Origin: an uncultured Actinobaculum sp.
GTDB lineage: Bacteria; Actinomycetota; Actinomycetes; Actinomycetales; Actinomycetaceae
DNA: 28,797 nt
Assembly (NCBI GenBank): GCA_938020505.1
Contig: CALIHR010000030.1
Span: forward strand, 1-28,797
Reading direction: 5' to 3'
Every line of letters begins with the position of its first letter. The first letter of the stretch is position 1. Shown here piece after piece: positions 1 to 8,531 of this stretch. A model generated the notes under the pieces. The model saw nothing but the letters and a program-made list of their open reading frames with translations. It was not told the origin of the DNA and made no database searches. The position numbers and the translations under genes were made by a program.

Positions 1-2
1 GG

Positions 3-518
3 GCCTCGATGAGGGCGGCCGGGGTGGCGCCGGAGGACGTGCGCGCCGCGCTGCGGGCCTTCCGCCCGGGGGCCCACCGCATCGAGCTCGCTGCGACGGT
101 CGACGGCGTCCGCTACGTGGACGACTCCAAGGCGACCAACGCCCACGCCGCCAGAGCGAGCCTCGGGGCGCAGGCAGACGGGACGACGGTGTGGATCGTC
201 GGAGGCCTGGCCAAAGGCGGGCGTTTCGAGGACCTCGTCGCGGACGTCTCGGGAAAGCTCCGCGCCGTCGTCGTCATCGGCGTCGACCAGGAGCCGTGGA
301 AGAGCGCTTTGGCGGGCATCGACGTTCCGGTGGCGTACATCGATCCGACGTCGCCCGCGCCGATGGACGACGCCGTGGCGGCCGCGCGCTCCCACGCCCG
401 CCGGGGCGACGTCGTTTTGCTTGCGCCGGCGTGCGCGTCGATGGACCAGTTCGCCTCCTACGCCGAACGAGGGGAGCGATTCGCCGAGGCCGCAAGGAGG
501 AACGATGGTCGGCACTGA
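3..518 (+). CDS. murD: UDP-N-acetylmuramoylalanine--D-glutamate ligase, C-terminal part
   Basis: This is the 3' part of MurD, the cytoplasmic ATP-dependent ligase that adds D-glutamate to UDP-MurNAc-L-Ala in peptidoglycan precursor synthesis. The frame is open from the window edge, so the N-terminal and most of the central ATP-binding domain lie upstream. What remains is the substrate-binding C-terminal Mur ligase domain. It shows the family motif DDSKATNAHA just after a YV pair, then WIVGGLAKG and the terminal APACASMDQF-SYAERG block typical of MurD. It ends inside the start of ftsW (14-nt overlap), consistent with a translationally coupled mur/fts operon. The identity is clear from these motifs and from the following ftsW-murG-murC order. 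Confidence 0.95.
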   Translation, partial: ASMRAAGVAPEDVRAALRAFRPGAHRIELAATVDGVRYVDDSKATNAHAARASLGAQADGTTVWIVGGLAKGGRFEDLVADVSGKLRAVVVIGVDQEPWKSALAGIDVPVAYIDPTSPAPMDDAVAAARSHARRGDVVLLAPACASMDQFASYAERGERFAEAARRNDGRH

Positions 519-1875
519 CAGCGAACGCCGGCGCCCGAAGGAGGGCGGCGCCCTCGTCAGGCTCAAGGGCGCCCACGGAGTCGGAATCGCCAAGGCGAAG
601 GCCGAGGCCCGCAGGCCGGAGCCCGCCTACCCCGCCGAGACGGTCCGCGACCAGATGCACCGGGCGATCTCGCTCATCCTCGTTTCCGCGTGCGCGCTGC
701 TGGTGATCGGCGTCGTCATGGTCTATTCGGCCACCGCTCCGGCGGCCATCAGAAACGCGCGGATCAACGGCGAGGCCTTGGCCTTCACAACGGCCAACGG
801 CCAGCTTATGTACGCGGCGATCGGCCTGGCCGTCGGAGCCGTCGCAGTCTTCCTGCCGGCAGGCGTGTTCCTGCGCGCGGCCAACTGGATCTTCGGCGCC
901 GGCATCGCCCTGCAGTGCGCCGTCGTCACCCCGCTCGGCAAGGACGTGGCGGGCAACCTCAATTGGCTCAAGATCGGCCCCTTCACGATCCAGCCATCCG
1001 AATTCTTGAAGTTCGCCACGATCGTCTGGATAGCAGCGCAGCTGGGCAGGAGCCGGACGAACGACTGGGGCATTCACGCCTTCTTCATGCCCTCCTGGGG
1101 CATTTTGCCCGAACGCTGGAGGGGCGCCCACAGGCTTCCCGTCGCCGCGGGCGCCGCGCTCGCCCTGGCGGCAGTCCTCCTCGGCTTCGACATGGGCACC
1201 GCCATGGTTTTCGCCCTCATTTGCGCGGGCATCTTCTGGTTGGCCGGGATGCCGAGCCATTACTACATCGCGGGCGGGGCGCTGGCCGGGTTCGGCGCCG
1301 CCGTGCTGGTGGCCATGAGCCCCTCGCGCCTGACCCGCGTCAAAGAGTATCTGGCCAATCTCGCGAGCCTGCCCGATTCGGCGGACCCGACGCAGTCGGA
1401 TTTCGCCCTGTGGGCCTTCGGGTCCGGCGGGCTGTCCGGGCGCGGTCTGGGCACCGGGATCGAGAAATGGCCGGGAAACCTCGCCGAGGCGCAAAACGAC
1501 TTCATCTTCGCCGTCATCGGCGAAGAGCTGGGGCTCTTCGGCTGCCTCGTCGTCGTCGCCATGTTCTTCGTGCTCGGCTTCGGACTTATGAAAATCGCCA
1601 CTTACCACCCGTCGCGATTCGCGAGGCTCGCATGCGGCGGCATAGCCGTGTGGATGTGCGGACAGGCGATGGCGAATATGCTCGTAGTGACGGGCGTCTT
1701 CCCTGTATTCGGAGTGCCGCTTCCCCTCATTTCGCAGGGGGGCTCCGCCGTCATCGCGTGCCTTCTGGCCGTCGGCTTCGCCGTCTCATGCGCGCTTTCG
1801 GCCCCCGGAGTCAGGGAATCCTTCCGCGTGCGCGGACGCCTGGCCCATCGCGTACGCGCCGTAGTGAAAGGATGA
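505..1875 (+). CDS. ftsW: SEDS-family peptidoglycan glycosyltransferase FtsW
   Basis: FtsW is the multi-pass membrane glycan polymerase of the septum and works with a class B PBP in the divisome. The 456-aa product has a charged cytoplasmic N-terminus of about 50 residues and then roughly ten hydrophobic segments. SEDS landmarks are visible: GPFTIQPSEFLKFA after the third or fourth segment, FDMGTAMVF, NDFIFAVIGEELGL, and the C-terminal GVPLPLISQGGSA block. I chose the ATG at 505 because AAGGAGG at 494-500 precedes it and because it overlaps the murD stop, as is usual in this operon. An open frame extends upstream to 421, but that part lies inside murD. The stop TGA at 1873-1875 is directly followed by murG. 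Confidence 0.95.
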   Translation: MVGTDSERRRPKEGGALVRLKGAHGVGIAKAKAEARRPEPAYPAETVRDQMHRAISLILVSACALLVIGVVMVYSATAPAAIRNARINGEALAFTTANGQLMYAAIGLAVGAVAVFLPAGVFLRAANWIFGAGIALQCAVVTPLGKDVAGNLNWLKIGPFTIQPSEFLKFATIVWIAAQLGRSRTNDWGIHAFFMPSWGILPERWRGAHRLPVAAGAALALAAVLLGFDMGTAMVFALICAGIFWLAGMPSHYYIAGGALAGFGAAVLVAMSPSRLTRVKEYLANLASLPDSADPTQSDFALWAFGSGGLSGRGLGTGIEKWPGNLAEAQNDFIFAVIGEELGLFGCLVVVAMFFVLGFGLMKIATYHPSRFARLACGGIAVWMCGQAMANMLVVTGVFPVFGVPLPLISQGGSAVIACLLAVGFAVSCALSAPGVRESFRVRGRLAHRVRAVVKG

Positions 1876-1877
1876 GT

Positions 1878-2993
1878 ATGAAAGTCGTTTTGGCGGGCGG
1901 CGGAACCGCCGGCCACGTCAATCCTCTGCTGGCGACGGCGAAGGCCCTGACGGAACGCGGCATTGACGTCTGCGCGATCGGCACCGAGGAAGGCTTGGAG
2001 GCCGAGCTCGTTCCCGCCGCCGGCATCGAGTTCTTTGAGATTCCCCGCGTTCCGCTGCCTCGCAGAATCGGCAAGGGCCTTTTTGAGTTCCCGGGAAAGT
2101 ACAAGGGCGCCGTCGCCAGAGCCGGCCAGGTCCTCGACGAGACCGGCGCAGCCGTGGCAGTCGGCTTCGGCGGCTTCGCATCGACCCCGCTTTACGCCGC
2201 GGCGCGCAAGCGCTCCCTGCCCTTCGTCGTGCACGAGCAGAACGTCAAGCCCGGCCTCGCCAACAGGTACGGCGCGCGAAAGGCCGCCGTCGTCGCCTTG
2301 ACCTTCCGATCGACCCGGCTGTCGGCCTCGTCCGGCGCGACGCGGGTGGTCGGCCTGCCGCTCCGTCAGAAGATCGCGGATTTGGCGGCGCTGCGCGACG
2401 ACGCCGATGCTCGCGGATCGGCCCACGTCGCGGCGGCCGAGGAACTGGGAGTCGACCCCGCGCTGCCGACCCTTCTGGTCACCGGCGGCTCTCTCGGCGC
2501 CAAGCACTTGAACGACGTCCTCGTCCAGGCCTCCCCGGCCTTCGACGAGGCGGGAATCCAGGTCGTCCACCTGACCGGGCGGGGAAAAGACGGCCCCGTC
2601 CGCAAGGCGAGCGCGAAAGCAGCGAACTACCGGGTGATCGACTACCTGACGGACATGGAGCTGGCCTATGCGGTGGCCGACCTCGTTCTGTGCCGCTCCG
2701 GCGCCGGGACGGTCGCGGAGCTCGCGGCCCTCGGCATTCCGGGCTATTTCGTGCCTCTGCCGATAGGCAACGGCGAGCAGGAGAAGAATGCGGCCGAGGC
2801 CGTCCGGGCCGGGGGAGCGCGGCTCGTCCGCGACCGCGATTTCAGTTTGAAGAACGTGACGGACGAGATCATTCCGCTCGTGCTCGACGGCGACAGGCTC
2901 GCGGCCATGTCGACCGCCCTGAGCGAGCTCATGCCCGTCGACGCCGACAGGCGTTTGGCCCAGCTCATCGAGGAAACGGGGGAGAGGCGATGA
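1878..2993 (+). CDS. murG: UDP-GlcNAc:undecaprenyl-PP-MurNAc-pentapeptide GlcNAc transferase
   Basis: MurG is the peripheral inner-membrane GT-B glycosyltransferase that converts lipid I to lipid II. The 371-aa protein shows the N-terminal glycine-rich loop GGGTAGH at residues 7-13, VGFGGFAS, HEQNVKPGLANR, the second-domain loop LVTGGSLGA, and the UDP-GlcNAc-binding CRSGAGTVAELAALGIP with the PLPIGNGEQEKNA tail. AAAGGA at 1867-1872 lies 5 nt before the ATG at 1878. An alternative ATG at 1872 (adding MS) would overlap the ftsW stop as ATGA but would consume this ribosome site, so I prefer 1878. The 3' end overlaps murC as ATGA. Confidence 0.96.
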   Translation: MKVVLAGGGTAGHVNPLLATAKALTERGIDVCAIGTEEGLEAELVPAAGIEFFEIPRVPLPRRIGKGLFEFPGKYKGAVARAGQVLDETGAAVAVGFGGFASTPLYAAARKRSLPFVVHEQNVKPGLANRYGARKAAVVALTFRSTRLSASSGATRVVGLPLRQKIADLAALRDDADARGSAHVAAAEELGVDPALPTLLVTGGSLGAKHLNDVLVQASPAFDEAGIQVVHLTGRGKDGPVRKASAKAANYRVIDYLTDMELAYAVADLVLCRSGAGTVAELAALGIPGYFVPLPIGNGEQEKNAAEAVRAGGARLVRDRDFSLKNVTDEIIPLVLDGDRLAAMSTALSELMPVDADRRLAQLIEETGERR

Positions 2994-4438
2994 CGGATGC
3001 GAAGGCGGGCGCGGCCTCGCCGGATGCGCCGCGGGGCGCGCTGCAAGGGAAATACCACCTTGTGGGAATCGGAGGCGCGGGCATGAGCGTCGTGGCGGAG
3101 CTGCTGGCGGCCTCCGGCGCCGAGGTCTCGGGGTCGGACTCGAAGGAGTCCCAGACGACGCGCCGTTTGGCAGCCGAGGGAATTTCCGTGTCGATAGGGC
3201 ACGACGCCCGGCACGTGCCCGCCGACGCCGTCGTGGTCGTCTCCTCCGCCATCCGCGAGAGCAACCCGGAGCTCGCCGCGGCGCGCGAGCGCTCGCAGAA
3301 GGTCCTCCACCGGTCGCAGGCCCTTGCTCTGGCCGCCCGCGGCCGCGACTTCGTGGCCGTGGCCGGGGCCCACGGAAAGACGACGACGTCGGCGATGATC
3401 GCGACGGCGCTGCGCGAGGCGGGCCTCGACCCCTCGTGGGCCATCGGCGGCAGCGTCGTCGGCGCGGGCGGCGGAAGCCACCTCGGAGGGGGCAGGGCGT
3501 TCGTCGCCGAGGCCGACGAGTCCGACGCCTCCTTCCTCAATTACGAGCCCCTCGTCGAGGTCGTCACGAACGTCGAACCGGATCACCTCGACCATTACGG
3601 AAGCACGGAGGCTTTCGAGGAGGCCTTCGCCCAGTTCGCCCGGCTGCTCAAGGCCGACGGCGCCTTGATCGCCTGCGCGGACTCGCCGGGGGCGCTGCGC
3701 ATGGCCGTCGGCGCAATCGACCGCGGTCAGCGGGTCGTGACCTACGGGCGCGGCGACGGGCCGCGCGGCGCCGCCGCGCATGTGAAGGTCGCGCCCGTCC
3801 GTGCTCATTCGCGCGAGGCCTCGCGGCCCTTGGGCGCGTCGGGCGCTTTCGACGACGGCTCGGGGCCCGTCCGCGTGGATCTGAGCGTCGTCGGCGACCA
3901 CAATCTGCTCAACGCGGCCGCGGCGTGGGCCGCGGGCGTGGAGTTGGGCGTCGGCCGCGAGGAGATGGCTTCCGCCCTCTCCCATTTCCTGGGGACGGGC
4001 CGGCGTTTCGAGCTGCGAGGGGAAGCAGGGGGAGTCCGGGTGGTCGACGATTACGCGCACCATCCCACGGAGGTTGAGGCCACGCTTCGGGCCGCGCGGG
4101 CCGTCGTCGGCGACGGCGCCCTGCGTGTGCTCTTCCAGCCCCACCTGTACTCGCGGACGGCCAATTTCGCCGATCGATTCGCCGAGGCTTTGTCCTTGGC
4201 CGACGACGTCGTCGTCACATCCGTGTACGCGGCCCGCGAGGACCCGACGCCGGGAGTGGAGGGCGACCTCGTCACGTCGAAGATGGACCCGGCTCGGGCC
4301 CAGTTTGTGCCGGACAGATTCGAGGCGGCCCGCGCCCTCGCCGCGCGAGCCCGCCCCGGCGACCTCGTCATGACTGTGGGCGCCGGCGACGTGACCGAGC
4401 TCGGCCCGACGATCCTCGACCAGATCGGGCGGCTATGA
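2990..4438 (+). CDS. murC: UDP-N-acetylmuramate--L-alanine ligase
   Basis: MurC is the cytoplasmic ligase that attaches L-alanine to UDP-MurNAc using ATP, the first step of stem-peptide synthesis. The 482-aa product has the N-terminal Rossmann motif VGIGGAGMSVVAELL (about residues 25-39), the ATP loop GAHGKTT at residues 126-132, EADESDASF, NVEPDHLDHYGS, and the C-terminal-domain motif DYAHHPTEVEATL. The start ATG overlaps the murG stop by 4 nt (ATGA) and has GGGGAGAGG just upstream. A stretch between the central and C-terminal blocks (around residues 255-290, Arg/Ala/Gly rich) is longer and less conserved-looking than the rest. The stop overlaps the ftsQ start by 4 nt. Confidence 0.96.
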   Translation: MTDAKAGAASPDAPRGALQGKYHLVGIGGAGMSVVAELLAASGAEVSGSDSKESQTTRRLAAEGISVSIGHDARHVPADAVVVVSSAIRESNPELAAARERSQKVLHRSQALALAARGRDFVAVAGAHGKTTTSAMIATALREAGLDPSWAIGGSVVGAGGGSHLGGGRAFVAEADESDASFLNYEPLVEVVTNVEPDHLDHYGSTEAFEEAFAQFARLLKADGALIACADSPGALRMAVGAIDRGQRVVTYGRGDGPRGAAAHVKVAPVRAHSREASRPLGASGAFDDGSGPVRVDLSVVGDHNLLNAAAAWAAGVELGVGREEMASALSHFLGTGRRFELRGEAGGVRVVDDYAHHPTEVEATLRAARAVVGDGALRVLFQPHLYSRTANFADRFAEALSLADDVVVTSVYAAREDPTPGVEGDLVTSKMDPARAQFVPDRFEAARALAARARPGDLVMTVGAGDVTELGPTILDQIGRL

Positions 4439-5517
4439 GGCCTCCCAGGCGGCCCAGAAGGCGCACGGAGGAGGGCGCCCGCCGGCGCCGGCCGGGGGAG
4501 GAGTCCCGGCGGGCGGAGGAGCTCCGACGGCGCGAGAGCTCCGAGGCCGCTTTCCCCCTCAGCCCGTCGAGTCCCTCGGAGGCCCGCACGGGCGAGCAGG
4601 CCGCCGTTTCCGGCGTCGCAAGCCTCGGCGCGCGCAGAGCGGCGGGCCTCGCGGGCGCGGAGCGCCGAGGAGAGCCAAACCTCGCCCCGGAGATCCGGGA
4701 GCGCCGCGGACAGGCCGTCGTCGCCGAGATCGTCGAGGGAGGCCCCTCGCGGGGCTTGCGCGCGGCGGCGTCGAGGCGTGATTCGGACCCCGTCGACATG
4801 ACGGAGCGGCGCCGCGAGCGCCTGGCCGAACGTCGCCGCGTCCGCAAGCGCAGAATCGTGCGCGCCTCGATCGCCGGGGCCGCCGCCGTCCTTCTCGCCT
4901 GGGTCGTTTTCTTCAGCCCGCTGCTCGCCCTGCGGTCGGGCGGGGTCGCGGTTCGCGGGGCGGGCGCCGTCGGGGTCGCCGACGGCGACGTGAAGGCCGC
5001 CGTCGCCGAGTTCGTTGGGACGCCGCTCGTGCGCCTGAACACGGGCGAGGTCGAATCGAAGGTTCGCAAGAGCCTCCCGATGGTCAAGCGGGCCAAGGTC
5101 ACACGCAACTTTCCGGGCGGGGTGACCGTCGCCGTCACGCTGCGAAAGCCCGTCGCCTGCATGGCGGAGAAGACGTCGTGCACGGCGATAGACGAGGACG
5201 GCGTGCGCTTGGACATTCCCAAGAGCCAGGCGGCCTCGCTCCCGAAGCTCAAGCTCGCCGACGGCGACGCGCCGCGGGCGACGTCGATCATGGGCGCCGT
5301 GCTCGGAGCCCTCGACGAGGGCACGCGCAGGCGGGTGGCCTCTGTGGAGGTCACGCGCGCGGGGCAGGTCTCCTTCACCCTCTCGGACGGGGCGACGGTG
5401 AACTGGGGAGGCGCAGAGGAATCCGCGGTGAAAGCCAGGGTGCTGAAGGGGCTGCTCTCTCAGAAGGCGAAGCTCTACGACGTTTCCGCCCCGCATGCCC
5501 CCGTCACCGAGAACTAG
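4435..5517 (+). CDS. ftsQ: Cell division protein FtsQ/DivIB
   Basis: FtsQ is a bitopic divisome protein that links early and late division proteins. The 360-aa product has an unusually long cytoplasmic N-terminal region of about 140 residues, very rich in Arg, Glu and Ala and probably disordered. One transmembrane helix follows (about 141-166), then an extracytoplasmic POTRA-like region (about 167-238, containing GTPLVRLNTGEVESKVRKSL and VKRAKVTRNFPGGVTVAV), and a C-terminal beta region. Two cysteines lie close together in the extracellular part (VACMAEKTSCTAIDEDGVR). The call rests on this architecture and on its place between murC and ftsZ. The start is fixed by the ATGA overlap with murC. 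Confidence 0.9.
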   Translation: MRPPRRPRRRTEEGARRRRPGEESRRAEELRRRESSEAAFPLSPSSPSEARTGEQAAVSGVASLGARRAAGLAGAERRGEPNLAPEIRERRGQAVVAEIVEGGPSRGLRAAASRRDSDPVDMTERRRERLAERRRVRKRRIVRASIAGAAAVLLAWVVFFSPLLALRSGGVAVRGAGAVGVADGDVKAAVAEFVGTPLVRLNTGEVESKVRKSLPMVKRAKVTRNFPGGVTVAVTLRKPVACMAEKTSCTAIDEDGVRLDIPKSQAASLPKLKLADGDAPRATSIMGAVLGALDEGTRRRVASVEVTRAGQVSFTLSDGATVNWGGAEESAVKARVLKGLLSQKAKLYDVSAPHAPVTEN

Positions 5518-5547
5518 GCGGATTCTTGCGCCTGGCGAACTAGGCGG
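5511..5547. repeat. 11-bp direct repeat at the ftsQ stop
   Basis: GAACTAGGCGG occurs at 5511-5521, where it contains the ftsQ stop codon, and again at 5537-5547. The second copy also forms the right half of a small hairpin (CGCCT 5529-5533 with AGGCG 5542-5546). It may be a short duplication of the gene end or a weak attenuator between ftsQ and ftsZ; there is no T-tract. Confidence 0.5.
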
Positions 5548-5555
5548 GTTTGTCC

Positions 5556-5584
5556 TGCACATCCGCCCGTTTCTCACGTATATT
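5556..5584 (+). promoter_or_regulatory. Putative ftsZ promoter
   Basis: TGCACA at 5556-5561 and TATATT at 5579-5584 are separated by 17 nt, a good match to a housekeeping sigma-70-type promoter. It would give ftsZ a 5' leader of roughly 120 nt and partly uncouple it from ftsQ, as is common for ftsZ. This is inferred from hexamers only. Confidence 0.5.
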
Positions 5585-5709
5585 CGACCTTGGAATACGC
5601 GACACGCCCCGCGCGGAGGTTGAACGGCCGAACACGGCCCTCTACCTTGTCCGCGAAGGTGAACGGAGAAAACTTCAAGTACGAGTTGAAGTCTGAAAGG
5701 AAGAGAGCG

Positions 5710-6936
5710 ATGCCCACTCTCAACAACGGCGCGAACATCAAAGTCATCGGTGTGGGCGGCGGCGGTGTGAACGCCGTTGATCGCATGATTCAAGATGGAC
5801 TTGCAGGCGTCGAGTTCATTGCAATCAACACCGACGGCCAGTCCCTCGTCAAGTCTGAGGCCGAGACCAAGCTCGACATCGGCAGGGAGGTCTCCCGCGG
5901 CCTGGGCGCGGGCGCCGACCCGGCGGTGGGCCGAAGGGCCGCCGAAGAGAACGGCGAGGTCATCAGCGCGGCCCTCGAAGACGCCGACATGGTCTTCGTC
6001 ACCGCGGGAGAAGGCGGCGGAACGGGAACGGGGGCGGCCCCCGTCGTCGCCGAGATCGCCCGGTCCATCGGCGCCCTGACGGTGGGCGTCGTCACGCGGC
6101 CCTTCGAGTTCGAGGGGCGCCAGCGGGCGAACAACGCGACGGCCGGCCTGGCCGAACTGCGCAAGGCCGTCGACACCCTCATCGTCATCCCCAACGACCG
6201 CCTATTGGAGATTGCCGACGACAATCTCACGGTCCTCGAGGCGTACCATCTCGCCGACGAGGTTCTGCGCAACGGCGTGAAGGGAATCTCCGACCTCATC
6301 ACCATCCCGGGGCTGGTCAACCTCGACTTCGCCGACGTCAAGGCGATCATGAAGGACGCGGGAACCGCGCTCATGGGCATCGGCGAGGCCACGGGCGACG
6401 ACAGGGCGATGCGCGCTGCGGAGGCGGCGATCTCCTCGCCGCTTCTCGAAGCCAGCATCGACGGCGCCCACGGCGTGCTTTTGTCGTTCCAATCCGGTGA
6501 GAACTTCTCGCTCCAAGAGATGAATCAGGCCTCCAAACTGGTCCAGGAGGCCGCGGACCCCAGCGCGAACATCATCTTCGGCCACATCATCGACGATTCG
6601 CTCGGCGACGTCGTGCGCGTGACCGTCATAGCCGCGGGATTCGACGAGCCGGAAGACGAACAGTTCACGCCCGCCGCGCGCCCCGCGCAGATCCCGCCGG
6701 CGCGCTCGCGCGCGTTCGAGGACTCCGCCCCCTCGCACCGCGCCGAAGAGCCGGCCGTTCAGCCGGTGAGCACCGGTCAGCACCACATCGCCACGCCGAG
6801 CCATCCCGTGGCCGAGCCGGTCGCCAGGACGTCGCCGCCGGCCCCCGCCCGGTCGATCCCCCCGGTCGTCGAGGAGCCCACGACCCGCTCCAGCCGCGAC
6901 TTGGACATTCCCGCCTTCCTCTTCGAAGATCAGTAA
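5710..6936 (+). CDS. ftsZ: Cell division GTPase FtsZ
   Basis: FtsZ is the tubulin-like GTPase that forms the Z-ring at mid-cell. The 408-aa protein has IKVIGVGGGGVNAVDRM at the N-terminus, the nucleotide signature GGGTGTG at residues 102-108, the actinobacteria-like block REVSRGLGAGADPAVGRRAAE, and a T7-loop region around NLDFADVKAIM. After a Pro/Ala/His-rich linker (about 320-394) it ends with the partner-binding tail DLDIPAFL at 397-404, which docks proteins such as SepF and FtsW. The frame is open upstream to 5590, but FtsZ proteins begin just before the IKVIG strand, and AAAGGAAGAGAG lies directly before the ATG at 5710. pgeF follows after only 6 nt. Confidence 0.98.
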   Translation: MPTLNNGANIKVIGVGGGGVNAVDRMIQDGLAGVEFIAINTDGQSLVKSEAETKLDIGREVSRGLGAGADPAVGRRAAEENGEVISAALEDADMVFVTAGEGGGTGTGAAPVVAEIARSIGALTVGVVTRPFEFEGRQRANNATAGLAELRKAVDTLIVIPNDRLLEIADDNLTVLEAYHLADEVLRNGVKGISDLITIPGLVNLDFADVKAIMKDAGTALMGIGEATGDDRAMRAAEAAISSPLLEASIDGAHGVLLSFQSGENFSLQEMNQASKLVQEAADPSANIIFGHIIDDSLGDVVRVTVIAAGFDEPEDEQFTPAARPAQIPPARSRAFEDSAPSHRAEEPAVQPVSTGQHHIATPSHPVAEPVARTSPPAPARSIPPVVEEPTTRSSRDLDIPAFLFEDQ

Positions 6937-6942
6937 GCTCCC

Positions 6943-7719
6943 GTGTCTCTCGTCGAGTGGGTGCTCGATTCGGCCGTCCCCGGCGGCCGCATACGGGCCG
7001 GTTTCACGTCGCGTCGGGGAGGGACCTCCCAGGGGGCCTACGAGAGCCTCAATCTCGGCCTGCACGTCGGAGACGACCCTTCAGCCGTTGCGCGCAACAG
7101 GCTGAGCCTGACCAGCGAGGTCGGATTCATCACGTGGATGGACCAGGTCCACGGCGCCAACGTCGAGACAGTCGACTCGCAGGTTCTGACCTCCGCCGCC
7201 CCCGGGCGGACCTTTGCGGACACCGACGGCCTCGTCGTCGATGCTTCCTTGCACCCGTGCTCCGCCGCCGTCATGGTGGCCGACTGCGTCCCCCTCCTCC
7301 TCGCCGCCTCCAACGCGCCCATAGCCGCGGCGGTCCACGTCGGCCGTTCCGGCCTCTTTGCGGGCATCGCCTCCGTGGCCCTCGAGACGATGCGCGAGAG
7401 GGGCGCCCAAGGGATCCGCGCGTACGTCGGCCCGTCGATCTGCGGACGGTGCTACGAGGTCCCCGCGGACATGCGGGACGAGGCCGAGAGCCTCGCGCCC
7501 GGGAGCTATTCGAGGACCTCTTGGGGCACGCCGGCGATCGACATCCCCGAGGCGCTGGAGCTGCAGCTGCGAAAGGCCGAGGTCGACGACGTCGTCCGGT
7601 CGGAAATTTGCACGATGGAAGACGCCCGATATTACTCCCATCGCCGCGAGATGGCGGCGAAAAGGGCAAGCGGAAGGTTCGTCGGCCTCGTTCAGGTCAG
7701 GCGCGACACGCCTTTCTAA
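6943..7719 (+). CDS. pgeF: Polyphenol oxidase / laccase-domain protein (YfiH/YlmD family)
   Basis: Members of this family are zinc-containing cytoplasmic enzymes. Characterised ones act on purine nucleosides, and the E. coli member (PgeF) edits misincorporated L-Ser in the peptidoglycan precursor. The 258-aa product has the family's metal-site residues: QVHG with H70, ADC with C115, and the third histidine H132 in VHVGRSG, where many homologues have HAGWRG. GPSICGRCYEVP corresponds to the usual GP-I--CCYEV motif. Translation starts at GTG 6943, 6 nt after ftsZ, without a convincing Shine-Dalgarno site, which suggests coupling to ftsZ. The position between ftsZ and sepF is typical of Gram-positive genomes. 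Confidence 0.9.
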   Translation: MSLVEWVLDSAVPGGRIRAGFTSRRGGTSQGAYESLNLGLHVGDDPSAVARNRLSLTSEVGFITWMDQVHGANVETVDSQVLTSAAPGRTFADTDGLVVDASLHPCSAAVMVADCVPLLLAASNAPIAAAVHVGRSGLFAGIASVALETMRERGAQGIRAYVGPSICGRCYEVPADMRDEAESLAPGSYSRTSWGTPAIDIPEALELQLRKAEVDDVVRSEICTMEDARYYSHRREMAAKRASGRFVGLVQVRRDTPF

Positions 7720-7789
7720 ATCGCCGTCAAACGCCGCGATCTGCAATACGTTGGATGGAGTACGCCCCGCGAGTGAAAGAGATATCGGC

Positions 7790-8194
7790 ATGGGAATGTT
7801 CCAACGCTTCGTTGACAGGTCGACGCTGAGCGACGAGTACGACGAATACGAGGACGGGTACGAGGAGTACGACGACGAGGAGCGCCTCGACGCCGACGTC
7901 TCGCCCATTCGCTCGGTTCCGTCCGTTCCTCAGCTTGCCCGCATCGTGACGGTGCACCCGACCTCCTTTTCCGAGGTCCGAGCTTTCGCTGAGCAGTATC
8001 GCTCCGGCCTTCCCGTCATCCTCAACCTGACGGAGACCGACACCGAGTCGCGCAAGCGAATCGTCGACTTCGCGCTCGGCCTGTGCTTCGGCCTCGAAGG
8101 CCAGCTCAACAAGGTCTCTGAGGACGTCCTTCTCATGACTCCTCACACCGTGACGATGGACGAGCACGCCGCTGCGGGCGCCTCCACTTTCTGA
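7790..8194 (+). CDS. sepF: Cell division protein SepF
   Basis: SepF is a membrane-associated FtsZ partner that anchors and organises the Z-ring; in actinobacteria it is the main FtsZ membrane tether. The 134-aa product starts with the short amphipathic segment MGMFQRFVDR, followed by a strongly acidic Tyr-rich linker (about residues 15-38, DEYDEYEDGYEEYDDEE) and then the conserved globular domain (about 50-134). This includes VTVHPTSFSEVRAFAEQY, ILNLTETD and KRIVDFALGLCFGLEGQL. GAAAGAGA precedes the ATG. The last bases overlap the yggT start (TGATG). A 70-nt gap separates it from pgeF, with no strong promoter that I can recognise. Confidence 0.95.
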   Translation: MGMFQRFVDRSTLSDEYDEYEDGYEEYDDEERLDADVSPIRSVPSVPQLARIVTVHPTSFSEVRAFAEQYRSGLPVILNLTETDTESRKRIVDFALGLCFGLEGQLNKVSEDVLLMTPHTVTMDEHAAAGASTF

Positions 8195-8481
8195 TGAAAA
8201 TCGCCATCGGCATCCTTCTTCTTTTCATCCAGTTCTACATGGTCCTCCTCCTTGCGAGGGTCGTCATCGACATCGTGTCGATGATCCTGCGGGACTGGAG
8301 CCCGACGGGCTTTGCGCTCGTCGCCGTCAACGTCGTCTACAAGGCCACGGATCCCCCCTTGCGGTTCATCGGCAAGTACGTTCCGCCCCTTCGTCTGGGG
8401 CCCGTGGCCTTCGACATGGCCTTCCTCATCGTCATTCTGGGCCTGGGAATTCTCGGAAGGCTGCTCCAGCAGCTGGTCTAG
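8194..8481 (+). CDS. YggT-family small membrane protein
   Basis: This is a 95-aa hydrophobic protein with two membrane segments (about residues 3-25 and 70-92) and the central YggT-type motif DWSPTG...VVYKATDPPLRFIGKYVPP, split here for length. YggT proteins sit next to sepF and divIVA in many Gram-positive bacteria; their molecular role is poorly defined, with links to envelope growth and osmotic tolerance in some species. It starts within the sepF stop (TGATG), so translation is probably coupled. A very strong palindrome follows 50 nt after the stop. Confidence 0.9.
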   Translation: MKIAIGILLLFIQFYMVLLLARVVIDIVSMILRDWSPTGFALVAVNVVYKATDPPLRFIGKYVPPLRLGPVAFDMAFLIVILGLGILGRLLQQLV

Positions 8482-8531
8482 CCTCCGAGAAGCAGAAGCC
8501 CCCGGTCCGCAACAGAGCCGCCTAAAACAGC

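Noticed and set aside
274..1608. Long antisense open frame opposite murD and ftsW, and similar long frames opposite murC, sepF, dnaE, glyS and dgt
   Set aside because: These are mirror frames of high-GC genes, rich in Arg/Gly/Ala, with no domain signatures.
5590..5709. N-terminal extension of FtsZ by 40 residues
   Set aside because: The extension is not FtsZ-like, while ATG 5710 has a ribosome site and a normal FtsZ N-terminus.
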